Part shown: positions 1 through 10,742 of the stretch, one piece after another
Numbering within the stretch: position 1 is the stretch's first letter
Layout of the letters: each line of letters opens with the position of its first letter
Notes under the pieces: generated by a model
Told to the model about the DNA's origin: nothing
Database searches by the model: none
Seen by the model: only the letters and a program-made list of their open reading frames with translations
Position numbers and translations under genes: made by a program
Assembly: GCA_030847615.1 (NCBI GenBank)
Contig: JAUMIR010000001.1
Location: 378,492,687 to 378,556,686, forward strand
Length of the DNA: 64,000 nucleotides
Source of the DNA: Gambelia wislizenii
Lineage: Eukaryota; Chordata; Lepidosauria; Squamata; Crotaphytidae
Direction of reading: 5' to 3'

Positions 1-160
1 TTACATATACTTCCCAACAGGGGTTCACAGCATATAAACCCCAGACACATTCCTACCCAAACATTCTCTGAAGATGTCAGCCACAGATGCAGGCGAAACA
101 TCAGAAAGAAACTATTCCAGAACACGGCCTCACAGCCCGGGGAAAAAAACCTAAGGAAAC
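1..160 (+). repeat. Interspersed repeat shared with the 34.8-35.0 kb palindrome
   Basis: Bases from about 66 to 158 (starting TCTCTGAAGATG and running through CAGCCACAGATGCAGG to CCTCACAGCCC) match the right arm of the palindrome at 34886-34975 with few differences, and the left arm in reverse complement. The sequence resembles a family common in squamate genomes, but I cannot name its class. The copy is cut by the window edge. The next 140 bases (161-300) contain nothing I recognise beyond a short C run. Confidence 0.55.
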
Positions 161-299
161 CCCCCCCCCATACTCTTTCTGTAAATAGGTGAAGACTTTT
201 CTGGTTAGACAGGCCTTTGAGGACCAATTGTTTAGGCAGGGTGGGTTTGTACAACGTACTGGACTTTCTATCTGGCATTTGCTGTGCTGTTGTGTTTTG

Positions 300-470
300 T
301 TAATGGTTCATGTTTTAAACTTTTTTTAAATAATTCAATCACTTTTTAACTTTTGTATTTTGTGAATTTTTAAGTGTGTTTTTTAATCTGTTGTAAGCTG
401 CCTTGAGTCATGAGTTGGGGAAAAGGTGGGATATAAATAAATATGAATATAAAGATAAAGATAACAACAA
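300..470 (+). mobile_element. LINE/SINE 3' tail (L2/CR1-like end)
   Basis: The segment TTGTAAGCTGCCTTGAGTC followed by GGTGGGATATAAATAAAT and an A-rich run is the typical 3' end of L2-like retroposons in reptiles. Shorter versions of this tail occur at 16030, 18040, 34685 and 60540. No coding sequence is attached, so this is a heavily 5'-truncated copy. Confidence 0.5.
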
Positions 471-1445
471 ACAACAACAACAAAGCTCATTTACTGGATT
501 ACATCTATTGGCAAGGAGTTGGATGGGATGACCTTTGAGGTAGCTGTCAGCAGGATGACTGTGTTAATCTAATCAACTTCTTCTGGACTGTCCATGGAGT
601 GACTAGAGTTGTCAAAGATGGCAGAGACTAATGTTTAATTTGCAAGGAGATCCTCATGTACAGAAACAAATGCATAGCCCTCTGCAATATGCCAAGCTCT
701 CCAGATGGAGGACCTAAAGTGTTAGGATGACTGGTTTAAAAATTGGTTACATAACTAACATTTTGAAACAACAGAACTAATAAAAAAGCAGTACAGGTCC
801 TTTTTCTGAAAAAATGCATTGAAATGTGAGTCAGTATGAAATGTTGAAAAAAATATTTTTACATTGATGTTTTAGAAATACCTAAAGCAGTTCATTTTTT
901 TTTTTTTTTTTTTTTTTTTGTATGGACTTGCAAGAAAAACCTCTGTGTTCTGGAATTTTGTCAAGTGCATCTTTCTTTCGCACACATGTACCATGCTGAA
1001 TTCATCCACTCCATAAAGTAATGAAAGTTTTTGGAGTTTGGCTTATATTTCTGAAAAGGCAAGCATCAAAAGCCAGAATCTGCAAAACAGGTGTTCAGAT
1101 CCTTTGTACCTGGAGTCACACTGTTCAGCCTTCTCGGTATTCCAGGAAGTCTATCCTGCCTGTCAGACTAGCAACAAAAGTTCTATTGCAGGATGAGTCT
1201 TTGCTCTAGTATTCTTGCTTGGCCATGGACAGCACTAACTTTGAGCAAGTTTCCATTTTTCTGTCCAGACACCACCCTTCCACCCTGTCCTGTCCAAGGT
1301 GAACTTACTGTGGCCAGTGGTAGAGACGGACAGAGATACTAGGCAGCACTGGGAAGGGCCATTCTAGTCTTAGCTCCTGGTTCTTGTCTCTGCATCACCT
1401 AATGCCTAATACTGAAATAAATGCTGGGCCAGGTAGCTTAAATAA
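471..1445. other. Unassigned sequence with a 25-base T run
   Basis: No coding frame, SINE promoter box or terminal repeat is recognisable. A homopolymer of T occupies 895-919. The stretch ends at the CCAAG duplication of the foldback element. Confidence 0.6.
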
Positions 1446-1782
1446 CCAAGGAGATTTTCAGACGCGATTTTCAACAGGATATATTGCAAAACAGCTCCGT
1501 TGCTGCTGCGCGGCAGGGGAGCTGTTTCGGATGACGCCATCCCTCTGCCGAAACCCTCCGTGTCACTTCCGTGACAGAATGGAGGAAACCGCATTGTATT
1601 TCATTTACGATTGTTGCCCGTGAGTGAAATACAACATGGTTTCCTCCATTCTGTCATGGAAGTGACACGGAGGGTTTCGGCAGAGGGACGGCGTTGTCCG
1701 AAACAGCTTCCCTGCCGCGCAGCAGCAACGGAGCTGTTTTGCAATATATCCTGCCGAAAATCACGTCTGAAAATCTCCCAAG
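1446..1782. mobile_element. Foldback element 1 with CCAAG target duplication
   Basis: The element at 1451-1777 is almost entirely one inverted repeat. The left arm (1451 to about 1605, starting GAGATTTTCAGACGCGATTTTC) pairs with the right arm (about 1622-1777, ending GAAAATCACGTCTGAAAATCTC). The loop is centred near 1614. It is flanked by an exact CCAAG duplication (1446-1450 and 1778-1782). The TIR belongs to the GGAGATTWTCAGACG class also seen at 18633, 54974 and 57413. The two overlapping frames of about 60-80 codons inside are palindrome artefacts, not genes. It is non-autonomous. Confidence 0.85.
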
Positions 1783-1905
1783 AAGGGTTGATGAGAAATT
1801 AATTCTGTTGAATTTTATAAAAATTATTTACCCAGTTCACACCTTGTAGAACCAAACACAATTCGGTCATCTGAAATCTGTACATTTCTGGGTTTGTAAT
1901 GCTTT

Positions 1906-1965
1906 CTGAGAAAGAAGGAAAGAAAGAAAAGAAAAGGGAGGGAGGGAGGAAGGGAAATAAAAGGG
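1906..1965. repeat. Purine-rich (GAAA/GGGA) low-complexity tract
   Basis: The sequence alternates GAAAGAAA and GGGAGGGA blocks with no other structure. The short minus-strand frames over it (Phe/Ser/Pro rich) are translations of the tract. Confidence 0.8.
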
Positions 1966-2041
1966 ATTTGACGGCATGAATATACTTGGAAAACATGCAA
2001 AAATGTGTTTAATTCTAAATCTTGCAAAAACATGTTTTAGT

Positions 2042-3236
2042 CAATGAACTTTATCAAAAGTTCACTTTGAAGCATTCTTTTGCTGGCATTAAAAAAATAA
2101 TTTTTATGTCAGCAAAAGAACACTCTCCCCCCACACTTACCTCTAATCCCGGCAAAGGCAGCTACAGCAATGAAAGAGGAAGTGAAAAGAACTCTGTTCA
2201 CTTCCTCCTTTGAAATCCCATGGAATATCATAAGACTTCATTGTGCGGGAAATTTTAAAAAAGACACCAAAAATAACACTAAAAAAGTTTTTAAAAGCAC
2301 AAAAACACACTTTAAAACTTACAAGTAACCTGGGGAGGGTAATAAAAATGTGTCACTTACCTGGATGTCGTGATCTCACCTGGAAATGTTCTCGCCTGTC
2401 CAACCACTGCCGGGGTAAGTACAGAAAAAAGTCGTGAGGTTTCACACTCTGGCTATGCTGGCAAAAAAACAGCAGGGGAGATCAATTGACAGGTTAACCT
2501 GACTGTCATGGTCAGCCAGGACTCTGAGGACTCAGAAGGCGAGGAGGACTCTGTTGCAGAAGAGCTGGCTGAGTCTGAGTCTGAAGAACCCAGGGCTCAG
2601 CAGCCTAGCCCTCCCCCAGCACAGGGTCCAAGCCTGGGAGACATAGTGGAGCAACAGCAAGAGGTAGAAGAGCAAGTACCTACCTTTAGCCAAAGAAGAG
2701 CAGAGAGGGCGTGGCTTCATCATTCCCGGAGATTAAGAGACAGATGCTCATCAATCACCTAGCAGCTGTGAGTGGGAGCTGGGCCAACATAAGCAGCTGG
2801 GGGATGCTGAATTCCTTGTCTCAGGCTGTCTGTGTTTCCTGGAGGAAGCCTCTACCATTGACTCTCCTGGCTTTTGGAACCTTGCTATCTTGAAACTTCA
2901 GATATCTTGACCTTGGACTGTCTTTGTTGATCCACCTGCCGGAATCCTTTTGACCTCGGACTGCCTCTTCGTTCTTTGCTCTCTCTCTCTCTGGACTTCT
3001 GACCCTATAGGACTACTACTGACAACACCAGGTACTGTGCTTTTCAACTGAGTTGTTGCCAAGCCAGGCTGTCTTATCAGCTAGTTGATTTGGCTTCCTG
3101 ACACTGACAATTAAAAAGTATGGGTTTTTAAGGGGACATAACTGCGAAAGGGTGATGTTGTGTGGAACGCTCGCCCTTTTGCGGTTATGTGGCATTGTTA
3201 TGACATCTTATTCTGTGCATCTGATAAAGTCCAATG
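2042..3236 (+). mobile_element. TIR element (CNNNG cohort), CAATG duplication, split by a solo LTR
   Basis: The ends are AACTTTATCA at 2047 and CTGATAAAGTC ending at 3231, flanked by exact CAATG duplications (2042-2046 and 3232-3236). Inside are modules shared with other copies: the TTCTTTTGCTGGCAT / ATGTCAGCAAAAGAAC hairpin (about 2077-2130), a GAACTCTGTTCACTTCCT segment, and CTGGATGTC...GATCTCACC near 2361-2381. A subterminal inverted repeat lies at 3135-3192. A 600-base LTR sits at 2504-3103. Without the LTR the element would be roughly 580 bases. No transposase frame is present. Confidence 0.8.
2499..3108 (+). mobile_element. Solo LTR with 5-bp duplication CTGAC
   Basis: The unit 2504-3103 starts TGTCATGG and ends CCTGACA, giving the TG...CA ends of an LTR. 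It is flanked by exact CTGAC copies at 2499-2503 and 3104-3108. Five-base duplications fit Ty3/gypsy or retrovirus-type integration; the family is not identified. No internal gag-pol sequence is present, so it is a solo LTR left by recombination. Strand is assumed from the acidic 84-codon frame at 2508-2762 (many Glu/Ser, then a Pro-rich patch). That frame may be the start of an element-encoded protein or chance, and is not claimed as a gene. Confidence 0.75.
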
Positions 3237-5186
3237 AATACATGCATACAAAAATGCATACATTTGAAAATAAATGTATTGCAAAATGCATATCCTTAAA
3301 ATGTAGATTTTTCTTCTAGGTAGAAAAAAAGAGTCCAGTTACTGGGACAGTAGGAGATTAGTGGATGAAATCAAGCTTGACCATCCATGGTTCCTGCTGT
3401 TTTCCTTCCCCCACAATGACTCTAATCTCCAAAGTTGTGGCACAGAGGGGTACGGCATTAGAGGCAGGATCAAAAACACTAAGAAAAATGAAGTTCATGG
3501 TGGCTACAGCTACCATCCTGGAATTACTGACACTTGGTGGGCCTTCAGAGATTCCAAGATTTGCACAACTCTGTCATGTGTTGATACCAGCCTCTACCTA
3601 ACATTCTAAGGACTGAGATAACCAATGGATGGGTAGCAGTGCACTTGGGAATATCCTCTTCAAAGTACTGGTGTGGGTTGTGTAGAAGAGTGATCCTGAA
3701 TCTTTGAAAAGGAAAGAAGCTTTAAGAGCATAATGAAACCCAGCATCTCACAGGGAAATCTATGCTAGAAGTATTTATGCATACATACTCCCTTTTCATA
3801 AGTATATAAATTCTGTTGAGCCCAAGGGGAAAGGTGTGCTGGAAGAAAACTTCCAAATACAGCCTGCTTCATCCCTGGCCCCAGACTTGTCCCTGGATGT
3901 TTTCCTAATTGTCAGGCAACTCACCTCCATCCTCATAAGAGCCTTGGGATTCACTGCAAAGTCCAAATTCATTTAGATTGGAGAAAAAATATGGGTGGCA
4001 CTCTATTAGCGACATACCCAAATGTAAGTTTACCTTATACTTGCATATGCATTGTTTTGATCATTGTAGAGGCTGATGTTCTCTTCCTCTCTCCAGAACA
4101 TACAAAGCCCAAACCCCGACTCACTGTTGTTCTATAGTACCCACTCCCAATGATGATTCCATTATTGATGGAGAGAGAGAAGCATCTGGCATTGTTTCTA
4201 CAGCCACACACAGACAGATGACACCATCTTATCGCACCTCCAGTGGATCCCGACAGATCTTAGTGGAAGATGTCCTTGTTCTGCATCTGGCTCTTGGTAC
4301 ATAACTATATGCTTTTCTGACCTCTCCTGCACTCTATCTGCAAAGGATGGCTGGGGGAGGAGGGGCTATTGCAAAACAACAGTGGATCCTAGAGGTAGTG
4401 GCAGGGGACCCATAATCCCAGATGTTGAACTTCTATGCTACTCTTGACCATGTAGGATTTTGGCCTATATCTACATTTGGAGCTCCCATATATTTGCATC
4501 TAGAATGAAACTGGTTGCTTCAGCTGGGATACATTAGCATAGAATTTACCTTCCCCCCACCCCACCTTCACTGAAGGAATTGTTGGGCTATTTCTGTTCA
4601 ACTATGATTCTGTTCCTGGAGAACTACTGTCTCTGCAGCCTATGTGGCTTAGTGTGTTGCTTGGACTTCTTTTTTTTTTTGTCCTTTTTAGGGGGGGGAT
4701 TAAAGTAACCTTTGTCAAATATAGATATAAATGTTGGCAATGATATAGCAGCTCCACCCCCACCTCACTTCCATGAAGCCACTAAATAAAAGCTTCAGCT
4801 AAAGTCATCCCAGAGTGAAATGTTGTCAGATTTATACCAGCATGAACATGAAATACTAAAGAGACCTAGTCGCCCCAGGCATGCAGAGAGGCCATCAAAA
4901 AGAAGAGCAAACAAAAATGCTTTGCAGCCACACACGTGTGTCTTATTCTGACCCATCCAAGACCTGCCATGTTGCTCACACAGCTTGCCACATGACTGTC
5001 ACTCAGTAGATGAAGAAGGTGTATTGTTAGAGGGCTAAAGACTGAAAATCTTCCTGAGAGGCAGAAAGCTTCACAAAATGGGGAGGATGCCCCCCCCACA
5101 TGAAACAGGATTTCAATAATATGCTGGAAAAGACAAGACAAGATAGAAAAGAATTTCAGTGGGTTTGGGAAAATAATGGAAATTAT
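3237..5186. other. Unassigned sequence, about 1.95 kb
   Basis: No recognised repeat family, RNA gene or protein domain. The overlapping frames at 3361-3609 and the frame at 4866-5141 (minus) have no recognisable motif or neighbouring splice structure. A T run lies at 4670-4680 and a short G run near 4691-4698. Confidence 0.5.
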
Positions 5187-5703
5187 CTATGGGCTCATCT
5201 ACATGGGCCAGAATATTCTGGCTTCCCACTGGCATATTCTGCCCATGGATCAGGCCTGTTCTTCCCCTGTTACTGGCATGAAACGGAATGGAGTCCAGAC
5301 CACCATGCTGGCACATTGCTGCAGATGCCACTATCTGCGTCTCACTCTCTGAAGCCAGGAAATTGGCCCACAGCATGTGAGCAAGGCTCCCTTGTATGTG
5401 ACCACCCTAGTCACATGCTGTGGACCTGCTTCCTGAATTCAGAAGAGCAATGGCAGACAGCAGCTACAGTGATGGACCTGCATGGCAGCGTGGGCTCCTG
5501 TGGTCACATGGGGCTTGATCTGTTTTTTGCCAGCTGAAGCAGTTTTCCCCAGGTATTCTTTTAAAGTGGTGGAATGGGCTTTACCCCGTCTTGGCCCCAG
5601 GGGCTGTGAGGACTGCTCAGGGGAAAAATGGGGCAATGTCCTGCATTGTCTGGATTGCAGGGCACCAAGACGGAGTAAATAGCCCATCTAGACAAGGCCT
5701 AAG
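5187..5703 (+). mobile_element. TIR element (GGGCTTGTCTA class), CTATG/CTAAG duplication
   Basis: The element 5192-5698 begins GGCTCATCTACATGGGCCAG and ends CCCATCTAGACAAGGC. The flanks are CTATG (5187-5191) and CTAAG (5699-5703), differing at one base. It aligns along most of its length with 9451-9969 (shared landmarks: ATGGAGTC, CAGGAA, CAGCATG, CACATGCTGTGG, TCCTG(T/C)(G/A)GTCA) and more loosely with 50297-50601. The 145-codon frame at 5100-5537 starts outside the element and runs into it, so it is not a gene. No transposase is present. Confidence 0.75.
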
Positions 5704-6343
5704 TCTCACTTTCCAAGACTCACTGAGAGATAAAGCACACCTTGCAGCACCCCCAATTCCATCCCTGCCCCCACACTGTCTGTCTCACTGTGAAACAGTG
5801 GGTAGGTTCTGTTGAGAGCAATGTGAGCTCCACAGAGTGACTGGAACTCTGCTCCACAGAGCCAGCCAAGACCATATACCAGGCTCAGAGGAGTATGTAT
5901 TTCCTCTGAAACAGATGGTGAGGGAATGCTGTCCTGGGACATCACTTGGACTCTCTGAACTCATGTCAGAAGGTGTTCGGGGCCTGCATGGATCTGCAGA
6001 GCTGAACACTGGCCATTTTTCTGCTGGAGCAGAGCCCACCAATATCCCATTCTGGAGAGCCACGCAAACTACCTCTTGGCCGCATCATTTGTTCTAGTCT
6101 GAAAGCACACAACACATCTCTTTCGAATGGTGATAGCAACCCTCTGGGGGTGGCCCGCCATGCTGCATTTCCTGTCTAAACTTCCTGTGGCAAAGAGTCA
6201 GCATCTTCACAGGGCTACCCTGTCTTGTTACAACAGCTCCACTGCTTGCTGTTTAGTTTCAGGGGTCCATTCAAAGTGCTAGGACTGATAAAGGTCCCTA
6301 CACAGGACCTATAAAGCTCATAAAGTCCTGGTTATCTGAAGGG
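5704..6343. other. Unassigned sequence
   Basis: Overlapping frames occur on both strands (5706-6097), but none shows a recognisable domain, and none is supported by splice sites or codon pattern that I can see. No repeat is identified. Confidence 0.5.
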
Positions 6344-6754
6344 CTATGGACCTTATCAGACCACCCCCTCTTAATGATTTCCTGCCAGAATATTGTAAAA
6401 TGTTTTTATGCCAGCAAAAGAACCCGCTTGATCACACCCACCTCCAGCAATGTTCACAGGCAGCCCGGGCACTAACAGAGAGTGAACGGAGCTCCATTCA
6501 CTTCCTAATTCAAGATTTCACCAATTCTTGCAAGAAGACGCTAGCATGGGAAAATAAAAACAAAACAAAACAAAACAAAGACACAAAAAGTTTTCCATGG
6601 GAGATCAATTGACGGCTTGGGCCATCAATAAAATAGGATGAGTTTTTAACAACACATGATCATGAAAGGGAGATGTCGTCTGGTATGCATGTCCTTTCAC
6701 GATCATTAGGCATCCTTATGACACCGTATTTGCCTGGTCTGATAAAGTCCTATG
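6344..6754 (+). mobile_element. TIR element (GGACTTTATC class), exact CTATG duplication
   Basis: The element 6349-6749 begins GACCTTATCAGACCA and ends TGGTCTGATAAAGTC. CTATG is duplicated exactly (6344-6348 and 6750-6754). Modules shared with 2047-3231 and 6924-7498 are TTTTTATGCCAGCAAAAGAAC, the GTGAACGGAGCTCCATTCAC palindrome (about 6481-6501) and GAGATCAATTGAC near 6600. A subterminal hairpin lies at about 6655-6712. The A-rich (CAAAA)n run is at 6556-6582. Confidence 0.85.
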
Positions 6755-6851
6755 AAGTAAATGGGATACCTGATTATGTGGCATATGATATTTACCAGAA
6801 ATTTGATACAAATATTTAGGAAAGAAAGTGATACACTGTATAACTGAGCAT

Positions 6852-7691
6852 ATTGGAAGACATGAGAGCCAGTGTGGTATAGTGGTTTGAGTGTCTGAGT
6901 GGACTATGAATATGGAGACCAGGGACTTCTATCAGACACATCAAATACTCCATCATAATGACGCAACATAAATGTAAAAGGGTGCACATACCAGACAGTG
7001 TTGTCCTTTCACATTTATGTCTTGTCAAAAAGCTGTTCTATTTTATTAATGGGCCAACCCATCAAAAGACTGGTTGTGTGCTTTTTTTTGCCAGCATTGA
7101 TGATGTTTGAAACCTCGTGCCTTTTCCCCGGAGTGATTACAGCATCAATGGCCTGTCTGGTCAGAACACCTCCCGGTGAGAGCATGACATCCAGGAAGGT
7201 GATGCTCTTTTCCCCCTGTTTACTTGTGACTTTTACAGTGTTTCTGTGCTTTTGTGAACTTTTTGTGTTTTATTTAGGCTTTTAGTTTTGAATTTCCAGT
7301 ACTAGTGTTTTCTTGTGAGAATCTGCGAGATTTCATTCTAGGAAGTGAATGGAGCTCCATTCACTCCTCTGTCGTTGCTGGGGCTGCCTTTGAATGGGAT
7401 GGAAGGTAAGTGTGTTAAAGAGGGTTCTTTTGCCAGCATAAAAACATCATAAATTATGACAGCAAAAGAACAGAAAATGAGGGTGGTCTGATAAAGTCCC
7501 AGAGTTGAAATCCCTGCTTGACCATGGAAACCCACTGGGTGACCTTGGGCAAGTCATAGTTTCTCAGCCTCAGAGGAAGGCAATGGCAAACCTCTCATGA
7601 ACAAATCTTGTCAAGAAAACCCTGTGATAGGTTCACCTTAGGGTTGCCATAACTCAGAAATGGCTTGAAGGCACACAACAACATTGGAAGA
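6852..7691 (+). mobile_element. tRNA-derived SINE, split by a TIR element; 9-bp duplication ATTGGAAGA
   Basis: The 5' half (6864-6923, starting GAGAGCCAGTGTGGTATAG) carries the pol III A-box-like TGGTATAGTGGTT. The 3' half (7499-7682) continues through CCACTGGGTGACCTTGGGC and ends AGGCACACAACAACA. ATTGGAAGA is duplicated on both sides (6852-6860 and 7683-7691). The B-box region is interrupted by the 575-base element at 6924-7498. Better preserved relatives lie at 14224, 24519, 26640 and 52725. In its present form the promoter is broken. Confidence 0.85.
6919..7503 (-). mobile_element. TIR element (GGACTTTATC class) inside a SINE, CCAGG/CCAGA duplication
   Basis: The element 6924-7498 begins GACTTCTATCAGACAC and ends TGGTCTGATAAAGTC. 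The SINE sequence CCAGG at the insertion point is duplicated (6919-6923 CCAGG, 7499-7503 CCAGA). The intact SINEs at 14224 and 52725 show a single ACCAGGG or ACAAGGG here, which confirms insertion. Orientation is given by the shared modules, reverse to the copy at 2047: CTCACNN...GACATCCAGG near 7170-7195, TGAATGGAGCTCCATTCACTC near 7346, and the TTCTTTTGCCAGCATAAA hairpin at 7426-7470. A subterminal inverted repeat lies at 6962-7025. Confidence 0.85.
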
Positions 7692-7839
7692 AATATCTCA
7701 TGACAGTCACCTCTTTTTTAGAACTTTTAGATATGAATCTCTGTTGTGGTATACTATGGTTTTGCATGCTCTGCTTATTGTGTTGTATTATGTTTGGGGG
7801 AGGCATTATGGGGAACCCTTCCCTCTGTACCATGACCCT

Positions 7840-7960
7840 ATATCTGGTGGGAACATTGAGGAGGTCTTTCTCCATGGCTGTTCCCAGCCTGTGGAACTCC
7901 CTTCCCAGAGAAGTTAGGCTGGCATCCTCACTGTTATCCTTCTGCAGGTAGGCACTACCT
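7840..7960 (+). mobile_element. LINE ORF2 C-terminal fragment (CR1/L2 type)
   Basis: One frame reads RRSFSMAVPSLWNSLP followed by REVRLASSLLSF. This is the conserved tail after the reverse transcriptase of CR1 and L2 elements (the WNSLP motif). It is a short, 5'-truncated remnant; neither boundary is clear. Known: this motif is shared by both clades, so I cannot choose between them. Confidence 0.55.
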
Positions 7961-9445
7961 ACTTACTAGGTAGTAGGCGGCAGCATAGACATTGTTTCAC
8001 CAAGGGTGCTGTTTTCTCTGCTGTCTCCCACCACTATGAGGGGGGGATGTTATTCTATGTGATCCCTTGCCTTTACTACACAATGTTCCAAGAAGTGTCT
8101 TATGCTGGTGTAATAAACTATAATGCACCAATGTAAGGCATTCACTGGACTATGGCCTAAATGTCAGCTCAACCTACAAAAGATGTTTGGCCTCCTGAAA
8201 AAGTGGGCATGTCCCTATTCACTGAATCTCCTTCTAACTTTGGAGCATATCCAGTTTTCTAATGCTGCACCTTTGCCTTTACCACACATCAAACCACTTG
8301 TATGGAAGGAAGTACTGTACATACAAATTGTCAAAAAAAATGTGCTATTTGCCACTCCTTTATTTTGAACAGAATAGATGCTGTAGCTGTTGCCAAATGT
8401 GTTTGTGAACCATTTCAGGCTTGGTGATGCTGTACAATGCAGTATGCAATGGGGTAATCTCCAAGTAAAAGAAAAGCCTTTTCAAAGGCCAAGTCATGCT
8501 ATTTGTCTTTTACATGTTGAAGAGACACAGAAGACAAAATGAATATTTGAGCTAGTGCTGATTATCCAACCCAGCCAGATTTGGCTGCCTGTAGGGACTA
8601 TTGTAATTCCCTTTCTCCCCACTTTAGTTGAGCTATAGGAGTTGACCCACAACAGTTTGCTGAGAGTCCTAAAAATAGAAACAGCTTCTGTTTTGTCTCA
8701 TGAGCTACCATCCATGCCTTCAGGGGCTTTTGTGAAATCTACATTGGCAAGCTAAAGTCAGCTCCTCCTTTCTGGAAGCAAAGAGAACTGGAGCTGCAGT
8801 AAACTGTCCTATATTCCAGCGAGCTCAGGCAAATGGTATCCTTAAGGCTCACTGACTCTCAGCTGCTCCCTTGTCTATCTGTGGCTTGGCAATACTGAAG
8901 TGGAAATGATCACAACATATTTCAGAAATGCTTTATGGCAGAAAATTGATGGCCACAGAGGTGGATTCCATAACAAATACTCATTGTTTGCAAGGTGATA
9001 AGGATTCAGCTGTCTATGCAGTTCTTACAGCATCCTTGTTCACATGACAGAACAGAATAAGAAACATATGGAGGTTCAACAGTATAATGGTGGCTGGACA
9101 AAGGACAGATAATAAGCTTTGCTTTCTACCAGGTTAGATTTAAAAAAAATCCTCAGTTTTTTCCAGTGAATTTTGTTGATTTCTTACAAACAAATTGAAA
9201 TGAAAAGACCCTGAGCCATTTGTACAGGCCAGATTCAATACATACATAGCTATTTCCAGCATGAAGAAGAAAATGTTGGCCCTCCCTACTATATGTTGTC
9301 TTTTCTAGCCAGGACATAGCTGGGTGTGTATAGAATTGTTACAGAGGAAAATGCAGCCAGAATAAGCTGATGTCAGTCCTTGCTCCGCCCTACAAATATG
9401 GTTGAATTCACAGGGCTTCAAGTCAGGCATTTTTTGGGTTAAGCA
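7961..9445. other. Unassigned sequence
   Basis: About 1.5 kb without a recognised repeat or coding motif. The 81-codon frame at 8123-8368 has no domain that I can identify. A short T/A run lies at 8333-8341. Confidence 0.5.
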
Positions 9446-9974
9446 CTCAGAGCTCATCTACATGGGCCAGAATACACTGGCTCCCCGCTGGGAAATTCTG
9501 GCTACAGATCTGGCCTGTCACTCCCATGTTACCTGAACAAAATGGGATGGAGTCTATATAGGCATACTAGCCCATCTCTGCAGCCACTGCCATCTGTGTC
9601 TCGGTCTCCAAAGCCAGGAAGCTGGCCTGCAGCATGCGATCAAGGCCCTCTGCATGTGACCAGCCTTAGACACATGCTGTGGGATTCCTTCCTGGTTTCT
9701 GAAAGAGTGACATGGATGGCAGCTGCAACAATGAACCAGTGTGCTGGTATGGGCTCCTGCAGTCATGTGGGACCCGGTTCATTTTTTTCCAGCGGAGGCA
9801 GGTTTTCCTGAGTATTTTAATATAACAGTTTAACTGGCTTTACTCCATCTTCCCCCTGGGGATTGTGAGGACAGCCCTGGCGCAAAACAGGTCAAAAGAA
9901 CTGTGTCATTAGGACTGTAGGGCTCTTAGGAGGAGGGAAAGAGGGGTAAATAGCCCATCTAGACAAGCCCTCAG
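9446..9974 (+). mobile_element. TIR element (GGGCTTGTCTA class), exact CTCAG duplication
   Basis: The element 9451-9969 begins AGCTCATCTACATGGGCCAG and ends GCCCATCTAGACAAGCC. CTCAG is duplicated exactly (9446-9450 and 9970-9974). It is a same-strand relative of 5192-5698 and 50297-50601. The frames at 9542-9811 (plus) and 9554-9766 (minus) fall inside it and mirror each other, so neither is treated as a gene. Confidence 0.85.
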
Positions 9975-10522
9975 TGCCCTCTGCTTGGATGCAGTTTTAT
10001 GCACTTGAAAATGGTTAATGTCTCAAGTTCTTTCCATCAAATGTAGGAATAAACATTTTGGGAAGCCATTACTTATAAAAGAGCCAAGCAAATTTCTCCT
10101 GTCTATGGAGTGATCTTTTCTTCTGCACAAAGCTCCAGAACCTATGGTCTTTCCACATGTACAAAGTTTATCTGCTTGAGAACACTAGATGACTGGAATT
10201 TCCACTTACATTGTTAGTATGCCCTACTACCCCCTCCCCACAGTATCTCATAACTGGAAATATTGGACACTTTTCCAGGTGACATTGACTGGAGCAAACC
10301 AAAGGTCAGTTGGAGGTCACAATGACCTGGGATGTGTCTCAAAATATAATGGCAAGAAAGCACAAATTAGGATTATGTGGAAAGCCCCTTGGTAAACACA
10401 GTCATTAAGGAGGTATATGCTAATCTTTTCTTCCAGCTCTGGCATTTCATCAATAATTCAATCAAGCAGTTAAGTAACCATTCCTTAATTTATTCCTATG
10501 GAAATCTTTATTTTACCACAAA

Positions 10523-10742
10523 GAGCCCTAGTGGTGCAGTGGTTAAATGCCACTACTGCAACCACAAGGTTGTGTGTTCAATACTACAGGTCTCCAAGGT
10601 TGAGTCAGCCTTCCATCCTTCTGTAGGTTGGTAAAATGAGTACCTAGCTTGTTGGGGCAATTAGCTAACACATTGTAAACCACTTAGGTAGTGCTTTGCA
10701 CTGATAAGCAGCATAGAAATATAAATGCTATTGTTATTGCTA
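10523..10742 (+). mobile_element. Sauria-type tRNA SINE
   Basis: It starts GAGCCCTAGTGGTGCAGTGG (A-box region TGGTGCAGTGGTT) and has a B-box-like GGTTGTGTGTTCAAT near 10568. It continues with CCTTCCATCCTTCTGTAGG and GGTAAAATGAGTACC and ends in TATAAATGCTATTGTTATTG. This order is diagnostic for the squamate Sauria SINE family, whose tail derives from a Bov-B/RTE LINE. A second copy is at 60321. Confidence 0.85.

Noticed and set aside
5100..5537. 145-codon plus-strand frame
   Set aside because: It starts outside and runs through the TIR element at 5192-5698; the sister element at 9451 does not keep it. No domain.
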